From Pseudonocardia petroleophila (lineage in GTDB: Bacteria > Actinomycetota > Actinomycetes > Mycobacteriales > Pseudonocardiaceae), in assembly GCF_014235185.1 (NCBI RefSeq), contig NZ_CP060131.1:6207501-6271500 (forward strand): a stretch of DNA of 64,000 bases, in the 5' to 3' direction. Positions 59,361 through 64,000 of the stretch are shown here, piece by piece. Within the stretch, counting starts at the first letter, position 1; each line of letters starts with the position of its first letter. A model generated the notes under the pieces. That model worked only from the letters and a program-made list of their open reading frames with translations. It had not been told where the DNA came from and made no database searches. The position numbers were made by a program, and so were the translations under genes.

Positions 59361-60856
59361 TGCCCCAGCCGGGCCTTGATGTCGGTCTTGAGCACCTTGC
59401 CCACGGTCGACCGCGGCAGGTCCGGCCAGACCTCCACCTGCTTGGGCGCCTTGACGCTGCCGATCCGCGCCTTGACGAACGCGATGAGCTCGGCCTCCGG
59501 CGGCGGCTGCGCACCGGGCTGCAGCTGGACGACCGCGACGACCCGCTCGCCCCACTTCTCGTCGGGCAGGCCGACGACACCGCAGTCGCGCACGGCCTCG
59601 TGCGCCATCAGCGCCTGCTCGACCTCCGCCGAGTAGACGTTGAAGCCGCCGGTGATGATCATGTCCTTGGCGCGGTCGACGACGAAGAGGAAGCCGTCGT
59701 CGTCGAGGTAGCCGATGTCGCCGGTGTGGTGCCACCCGTGCTCCGACGCCTCGGCCGTCGCCTCGGCGTTGCGGTAGTACCCGGCCATCACCAGCGAGCT
59801 GCGGACCACGATCTCGCCGCGCTCGCCGTCGGGCAGCAGCGTGCCGTCCGACGCCATGATCCCGACGGTGACCAGCGGGCCCGGCCGTCCCGCGGACGAC
59901 AGCCGGTGGCGCGCCACGGATCCGTCGGCCAGGAAGTGGTCGCGCGGCGCCATCATCGACACGAACATCGGCGCCTCGGACTGGCCGAACAGCTGCGCCA
60001 TCACCGGCCCGATCTCGGTGAGCGCCTGCTCGAGCCGGGCGGGCGACATCGGCGCCGCCCCGTACCAGAAGCACTGCAGCGAGCCGAGGTCCGTCGTGGG
60101 CAGGTCCTCGTGCGCGAGCAGCATGTAGATCACCGTCGGCGGGAGGAACGTGTGCGTGACGCCGTGCCGCTCGACGAGGGCGAGGAACCCCCCGACGTCG
60201 GGTGCGGGCATGACGACGATCTGCCCGCCGAGCGAGAGGACCGGGAAGCAGAGCACCCCGGCCGCGTGCGTCAGCGGGGCCATGGCGAGGTAGACCGGAC
60301 GCCCCTCGAAGGGGTAGCCCATGAGCGCCAGCGCCGTCATCGTCTCGATGTTGCGGTCGGTGAGCTGCACGCCCTTGGGCCGCCCCGTCGTGCCGCCGGT
60401 GCCGACGATCATGACGGTGTCGCCGGCGGCGTCGGCGGAGAAGTCCGTGCCGTCGGCCAGCCAGTCGTCGAGCTCGTCGAGGCACACCACGGTGGCGACC
60501 TGCGGCAGGTCCATCTCCGCCACCATCGGCGCGTAGGCGCGGGAGTGGAACAGGGCGACGCAGTCGAACAGGTCGAGGAGCTCGGCGTTCTCGGCCGCCC
60601 CGTTCCGCGGGTTGATCGGGCACCACACCGCGCCGCGGCGGGCGATGCCGAACACCGTGGCGAACGCGACCGGGTCGTTGCCGGACAGGATCCCGACCTT
60701 GTCCCCGGCCGCGACGCCCGAGCGCGCGAGCGCCCGGGCGACGGCGTGGCTGTGGTCGACGACGTCGCCGTAGGTGAGCGTCGTGGACCCCATGACCAGG
60801 CAGGGGGCGTCCGGGCCGAGCGACGCCCCCTTGTCCAGGTAGCCGGTGAGGCTCAC
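59342..60856 (-). CDS. AMP-dependent acyl-CoA synthetase/ligase
   Basis: A 504-residue adenylate-forming enzyme. Motifs: VGTGGTTGRPKGVQLT (about 160-175, ATP phosphate loop), GWHHTGDIGYLDDDGFLFVVDRAKDMIITGGFNVYSAEVEQAL (about 395-437) and SVKAPKQVEVWPDLPRSTVGKVLK with the catalytic Lys. It activates a carboxylic acid as CoA ester; chain type unknown. GTG start overlaps the SDR stop (GTGA). Confidence 0.9.
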   Translation of the reverse strand: MSLTGYLDKGASLGPDAPCLVMGSTTLTYGDVVDHSHAVARALARSGVAAGDKVGILSGNDPVAFATVFGIARRGAVWCPINPRNGAAENAELLDLFDCVALFHSRAYAPMVAEMDLPQVATVVCLDELDDWLADGTDFSADAAGDTVMIVGTGGTTGRPKGVQLTDRNIETMTALALMGYPFEGRPVYLAMAPLTHAAGVLCFPVLSLGGQIVVMPAPDVGGFLALVERHGVTHTFLPPTVIYMLLAHEDLPTTDLGSLQCFWYGAAPMSPARLEQALTEIGPVMAQLFGQSEAPMFVSMMAPRDHFLADGSVARHRLSSAGRPGPLVTVGIMASDGTLLPDGERGEIVVRSSLVMAGYYRNAEATAEASEHGWHHTGDIGYLDDDGFLFVVDRAKDMIITGGFNVYSAEVEQALMAHEAVRDCGVVGLPDEKWGERVVAVVQLQPGAQPPPEAELIAFVKARIGSVKAPKQVEVWPDLPRSTVGKVLKTDIKARLGQAPAGR

Positions 60857-61644
60857 ATCCCCATACCGCCGTCGACGGGCAGACCCGCCCCGTTGACGAA
60901 CCGGGAGGCGTCGGAGGCCAGGAAGACCACCGCGTCGGCCATGTCGGCGACCTCGCCGAGGCGGCCCGACGGCGTCAGCTCCACGACGGCGCCGACGGCG
61001 GCGTCGGGGCTCTCGAACAGCCCGAGCCCGCTGGTCTCCACCGCGAGCTTGACGCCCATGTCGGTGGCGACCAGGCCCGGGTAGATGCAGTTGACGCGCA
61101 CGCCGTAGCCGAGCTTGCCGGACTCCATCGCGGCGACGCGCGTGAGCCGGTCGACCGCGGACTTGGTGGCGGAGTAGCCGGCGATCGCGGGGAACGCGAT
61201 GGTGGCCGCGACCGAGGAGATGTTGATGATCGAGCCGCCGTTGCCCGCCGCACCGCCGGGGCGCATGGCGCGCAGACCGTGCTTGAGGCCGAGCATCGTG
61301 CCGAGCACGTTGACCTCGAGCATCGTGCGGATGTCGTCCGGCTCGGTGTCGACGATGAGCTGGGTGACCTCGACGCCGGCATTGTTGACGACGATGTCGA
61401 GCCCGCCGAGCTCCGCGACGGTGTGCGCGACCGCGGCCTCCCAGTCGCCGTCGCTGGTGACGTCGAGCGGGACGAACCCGCCGCCCTCGAGACCCGCCGC
61501 GGTCTGCTCGCCGACGTCCTTGAGCACGTCCGCGATCATCACGCGGGCCCCCGCCGCCGTGAGCGCCTGCGCCATGCCGGCCCCGAGCCCGCGGGCGCCG
61601 CCGGTGACCAGCGCGCGCCTCCCCGTCAGATCGAACGTGGTCAT
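60853..61644 (-). CDS. Short-chain dehydrogenase/reductase
   Basis: A 263-residue SDR: cofactor motif TGGARGLGAG (about 14-23), NNAG (about 93-96), catalytic Ser in NISSV, and YSATK. ATG at 61644 with GAGAGGA upstream. First gene of an operon with the acyl-CoA synthetase, pointing to oxidation of an alcohol or hydroxyacyl intermediate in a fatty or ring-acid catabolic route. Controlled by the divergent TetR gene. Confidence 0.9.
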   Translation of the reverse strand: MTTFDLTGRRALVTGGARGLGAGMAQALTAAGARVMIADVLKDVGEQTAAGLEGGGFVPLDVTSDGDWEAAVAHTVAELGGLDIVVNNAGVEVTQLIVDTEPDDIRTMLEVNVLGTMLGLKHGLRAMRPGGAAGNGGSIINISSVAATIAFPAIAGYSATKSAVDRLTRVAAMESGKLGYGVRVNCIYPGLVATDMGVKLAVETSGLGLFESPDAAVGAVVELTPSGRLGEVADMADAVVFLASDASRFVNGAGLPVDGGMGM

Positions 61645-61681
61645 CCGTGGTCCTCTCGTCATCGCCGGTGATGCGGAGCAC

Positions 61682-61736
61682 AACGTAGGACCGCCTTTGG
61701 ACGAGTGTCAAGACTTCTCTGGACAGGTGTCCAGAG
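61682..61736. promoter_or_regulatory. TetR operator pair overlapping the SDR promoter
   Basis: The 20-bp dyad CTCTGGACAGGTGTCCAGAG (61717-61736) and a related half-matching copy TTGGACGAGTGTCAA (61697-61711) are spaced one to two helical turns apart. The second overlaps the minus-strand promoter TTGACA (61711-61706), 18 bp, TACGTT (61687-61682). TAGAGT (61740-61745) is a possible -10 for the TetR gene. Confidence 0.65.
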
Positions 61737-61754
61737 GAGTAGAGTCACGCCGTC

Positions 61755-62369
61755 ATGCCCACCGCAGAGCGCGTCGCCGGACGCCAGGTCGACAAGTTCG
61801 AGGAGCGCCGCCGCGAGCTCGCGGACGCGGCGCTCGTCACCCTGTCCGAGCTCGGTTACGCCCGCACCAGCCTCCGCGAGATCGCCCAGAACTCCGCGTT
61901 CAGCCACGGCGTCCTGCACTACTACTTCCGCGACAAGGTCGACCTCATCACCTACTGCGTCCGGCAGTACAAGGCGGCCTGCGTCCTGCGCTACGACCAG
62001 ATCGTGGCCACGGCCGACACCCCCGACGCGCTCGCCGCGGGCTTCGCCGACGGGCTGGTCGCCACGCTCGTCGAGGACGCCCGGATGCACCGGCTCTGGT
62101 ACGACCTGCGCTCCCAGGCGCTGTTCGAGGAGTCCTTCCGCGCCGACGTCCTCGACATCGACGCCACGCTGGAGCGGATGGTCTGGCGCATCGTCAGCCG
62201 CTACGGCGAGCTGCGCGGGGAGCCGGTGCCCACGCCGTCGGCGATGACCTACGCCCTGTTCGACGGCCTGTTCCAGCAGGCACTGCTGCGGCACTTCGCG
62301 GGCTCCCCCACCGCCGGCCCCGACCTGCACGACCGCGTGCTCGACCTCCTCGGGCGCCTGCTGCCGTGA
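61755..62369 (+). CDS. TetR family transcriptional regulator
   Basis: A 204-residue TetR protein with N-terminal helix-turn-helix RRRELADAALVTLSELGYARTSLREIAQNSAFSHGVLHYYFRDKVDLI (residues 18-65) and a helical ligand-binding region. Divergent from the SDR/acyl-CoA synthetase operon, with two dyads in the 110-bp gap, so it most likely represses that operon and itself, relieved by an acyl-CoA or related ligand. Confidence 0.87.
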   Translation: MPTAERVAGRQVDKFEERRRELADAALVTLSELGYARTSLREIAQNSAFSHGVLHYYFRDKVDLITYCVRQYKAACVLRYDQIVATADTPDALAAGFADGLVATLVEDARMHRLWYDLRSQALFEESFRADVLDIDATLERMVWRIVSRYGELRGEPVPTPSAMTYALFDGLFQQALLRHFAGSPTAGPDLHDRVLDLLGRLLP

Positions 62370-62713
62370 CCGACCGGGCCGCCGTACTCGCCGCGGAGCG
62401 GGAGGCCACCGTCGAGCGGGCCGCGGCGCTGGCGCGGCAGGTCGCGGACCTCGCGGAGCAGCAGGCGCACACCACCCACGACGACGAGCACGATCCCGAG
62501 GGCGTGACGATCGGGTTCGAGCGCGCGCAGCTGCAGGGCCTGCTCGCCGGGGCGGGCGAGGAGATCGAGGCGCTCGACCGCGCCGGCGCCCGCCTGGCCG
62601 CGGGCACCTACGGCCGGTGCGTGCGCTGCGGCGGCGAGATCGCCCCCGAACGTCTCGACGCGCTGCCGGCCGCGGAGACCTGCATCGCCTGCGCCACGAC
62701 GCGGCGTCGCTGA
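62366..62713 (+). CDS. DksA/TraR-type zinc finger protein
   Basis: A 115-residue protein with a coiled-coil N-terminal half (AEREATVERAAALARQVADLAEQQ) and a C-terminal four-Cys zinc finger CVRCGGEIAPERLDALPAAETCIAC (about 86-110), as in DksA/TraR and mycobacterial CarD-unrelated relatives. It starts inside the tetR stop (GTGA). Possible RNA-polymerase-binding regulator. Confidence 0.85.
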   Translation: MTDRAAVLAAEREATVERAAALARQVADLAEQQAHTTHDDEHDPEGVTIGFERAQLQGLLAGAGEEIEALDRAGARLAAGTYGRCVRCGGEIAPERLDALPAAETCIACATTRRR

Positions 62714-62822
62714 CTATTCACTCGAACGGCGCACATCGTTGCGCCGAACGGCCGCGTTGATCCGTCGAGTCGTGACCGTCGGACGCCGCCGGCGGTCGCA
62801 CGACCGTCGAGGAGGACGGCCA

Positions 62823-64000
62823 GTGTCGAACGGGAAGCATCGTCTCGGGGGGCTGGGGCGCCGCGCGCGCCTCGCGATCGTGGGAGGTGCCGCGGTCGCG
62901 CTGACGATCGCGTCGCTGACCGTCCCGGCCGTGGGCCGCGAGGCGTCCGCCGAGCCGAAGGGCGAGGGCGACTGGGTCTCGGCGTGGTCGGCCGCGCCGC
63001 AGGGCCCCTCCACCCTCGGGGACTTCGGGGCGGAGCTGCTCAGCGGGAGCCAGCAGGTCACGGCCGTGCAGGACGTCGTGCCGCCGCCGACCACGTTCTC
63101 CGACGAGACGATCCGCCAGGTGCTCTACCTGCACCACGGCGGCAGCGCGGTGCGGGTGCAGCTGTCCAACGAGTTCGGCGACCGCGACGCGACGTTCCCC
63201 GCGATCACGGTCGGCATCCGGGACGGCGACGCCGGGGCGGCCGTGGAGCCGGGCACGCAGCGCGACGTGACGTTCGGCGGAGAGCCCTCGGTGACCATCC
63301 CGCAGGGCGGCACCGTGCTCAGCGACCCGGTCGACCTCGCCACCGAGGCGTTCGACCACCTCGTGCTCAGCATGTTCGTGCCCGCGGGCAACGGGGCCGC
63401 CACCGTGCACGGCAGCCACATGCAGACCTTCTTCACCGCCCCCGGCGACGCGACCGCCGCGGAGGGCGACGGCGGGTTCGCCGAGCGCGGAGTCGTGCTG
63501 AACAACTACACCTCGACGCTCACCACCGCCTCCTACTACGCGACGGTCGTGCAGGTCGAGGGCCAGCCCGGCGACCGGACCCTCGTCGCGTTCGGCGACT
63601 CGATCACCGACGGCTTCCTGTCCACCGGCAACACCGACAGCCGCTACCCCGACGTGCTCGCCCGCCGGCTCAAGGCCGACCCCGACACGGCGCACCTGTC
63701 GGTGATCGGCCAGGCGATCAGCGGCGGCCGCGTCACCGGCGACGGGATCGGCCCGTCGGGCCTCTCGCGCATCGACGAGCAGATCCTCGCCCAGCCCAAC
63801 CTGGGCGGCGTGATCTTCCTGCAGGGCATCAACGACCTCGGCACCGCGGCCCTGCAGGGCCTGCCCGCCACCGCGGACGACCTCATCGCGGCCTACCGCG
63901 AGATCGCCGACCGGGTGCACGCCGCCGGCGTGCCGATCTACATCGGCACCCTCACCCCCGCCGGCAACGTGCTGCGGCCGACGCCCTACGGCGTCTACTC
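62823..64000 (+). CDS. Secreted SGNH/GDSL hydrolase, partial at window end
   Basis: The reading frame is open to the window edge (392 complete codons seen). GTG start with GAGGAGG 7 nt upstream. A Sec-type signal (basic N-terminus, helix LAIVGGAAVALTIASLTVPAV, ASA cleavage near residue 43) precedes a jelly-roll-like region and the SGNH core: FGDSITDG with Ser260, then the GQAISGGR (block II Gly) and LQGINDLG (block III Asn) motifs. The catalytic His block lies beyond the end. Likely extracellular esterase/lipase or carbohydrate deacetylase. Confidence 0.88.
   Translation, partial: MSNGKHRLGGLGRRARLAIVGGAAVALTIASLTVPAVGREASAEPKGEGDWVSAWSAAPQGPSTLGDFGAELLSGSQQVTAVQDVVPPPTTFSDETIRQVLYLHHGGSAVRVQLSNEFGDRDATFPAITVGIRDGDAGAAVEPGTQRDVTFGGEPSVTIPQGGTVLSDPVDLATEAFDHLVLSMFVPAGNGAATVHGSHMQTFFTAPGDATAAEGDGGFAERGVVLNNYTSTLTTASYYATVVQVEGQPGDRTLVAFGDSITDGFLSTGNTDSRYPDVLARRLKADPDTAHLSVIGQAISGGRVTGDGIGPSGLSRIDEQILAQPNLGGVIFLQGINDLGTAALQGLPATADDLIAAYREIADRVHAAGVPIYIGTLTPAGNVLRPTPYGVY

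Overview
The window is chromosomal DNA of a very GC-rich actinomycete. The best guess is Pseudonocardiaceae, and Pseudonocardia or a close relative within it. This rests on strong G/C bias at third codon positions, many GTG starts, a mycothiol-dependent maleylpyruvate-isomerase-type protein, DUF3558 lipoproteins beside a PPE/WXG-like protein, a fused isobutyryl-CoA mutase, and many genes that appear leaderless (a TANNNT box 6-7 nt before the start codon). I see no prophage, transposase, CRISPR array or rRNA. One tRNA is present. The last gene is cut by the window edge.

Layout. 0.1-9.2 kb: an erythromycin-esterase-like enzyme; a minus-strand CUT1 sugar ABC importer (two permeases and a binding lipoprotein, no ATPase) ending in a 2OG-Fe(II) oxygenase; an AcoR-like regulator behind a flavin monooxygenase; an aldo/keto reductase. 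9.3-13.3 kb: a cytoplasmic papain-fold peptidase fused to a TerB-like domain and an acidic tail, tRNA-Met, an anchored DUF4352-type protein, a patatin phospholipase, and a 58-residue protein with a duplicated GD(Y/F)GYDxAHE motif just before an M13 peptidase. 15.3-17.6 kb: a three-gene type-VII-secretion-type cluster. 17.7-29.6 kb: DoxX-like protein with a coiled-coil tail, ROK kinase, PhoD-like phosphoesterase, acetyltransferases, icmF, an MFS exporter, and a divergent azoreductase/MarR pair.

31.5-43.2 kb is the metabolic core, a choline-to-glycine island. One minus-strand operon holds betaine aldehyde dehydrogenase, an APC permease and a GMC choline-dehydrogenase-like enzyme. The second holds a Rieske ferredoxin, a GcvT-type dimethylglycine oxidase/dehydrogenase, a sarcosine-oxidase-type flavoprotein and a GbcA-like Rieske monooxygenase. 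An IclR regulator lies between them. A DUF559 nuclease-like gene sits between iclR and gbcA and is bracketed by two 60-bp hairpin elements whose arms carry the neighbours' stop codons. This looks like an inserted unit and is the most unusual structure here.

43.4-54 kb: metal-receptor protein, TRIC-type channel, lipoprotein, MFS transporter, LacI regulator, a large array of 22-bp repeats in two opposed orientations between convergent genes, an MpaB-like oxygenase, UBP zinc finger, LysR, MBL hydrolase and threonine dehydratase. 54.2-57.3 kb: a MerR regulator divergent from a ferredoxin reductase/acyl-CoA desaturase pair resembling mycobacterial Rv3230c-DesA3. 57.4-64 kb: geranylgeranyl-reductase-type flavoprotein, DUF3558 lipoprotein, an SDR/acyl-CoA synthetase operon divergent from its probable TetR repressor, a DksA/TraR-type zinc finger protein, and a secreted GDSL hydrolase that runs off the end.

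Operons are tight: twelve gene junctions use a 4-bp ATGA/GTGA overlap, implying translational coupling. All functions are assigned by reading motifs by eye. No database search was run.
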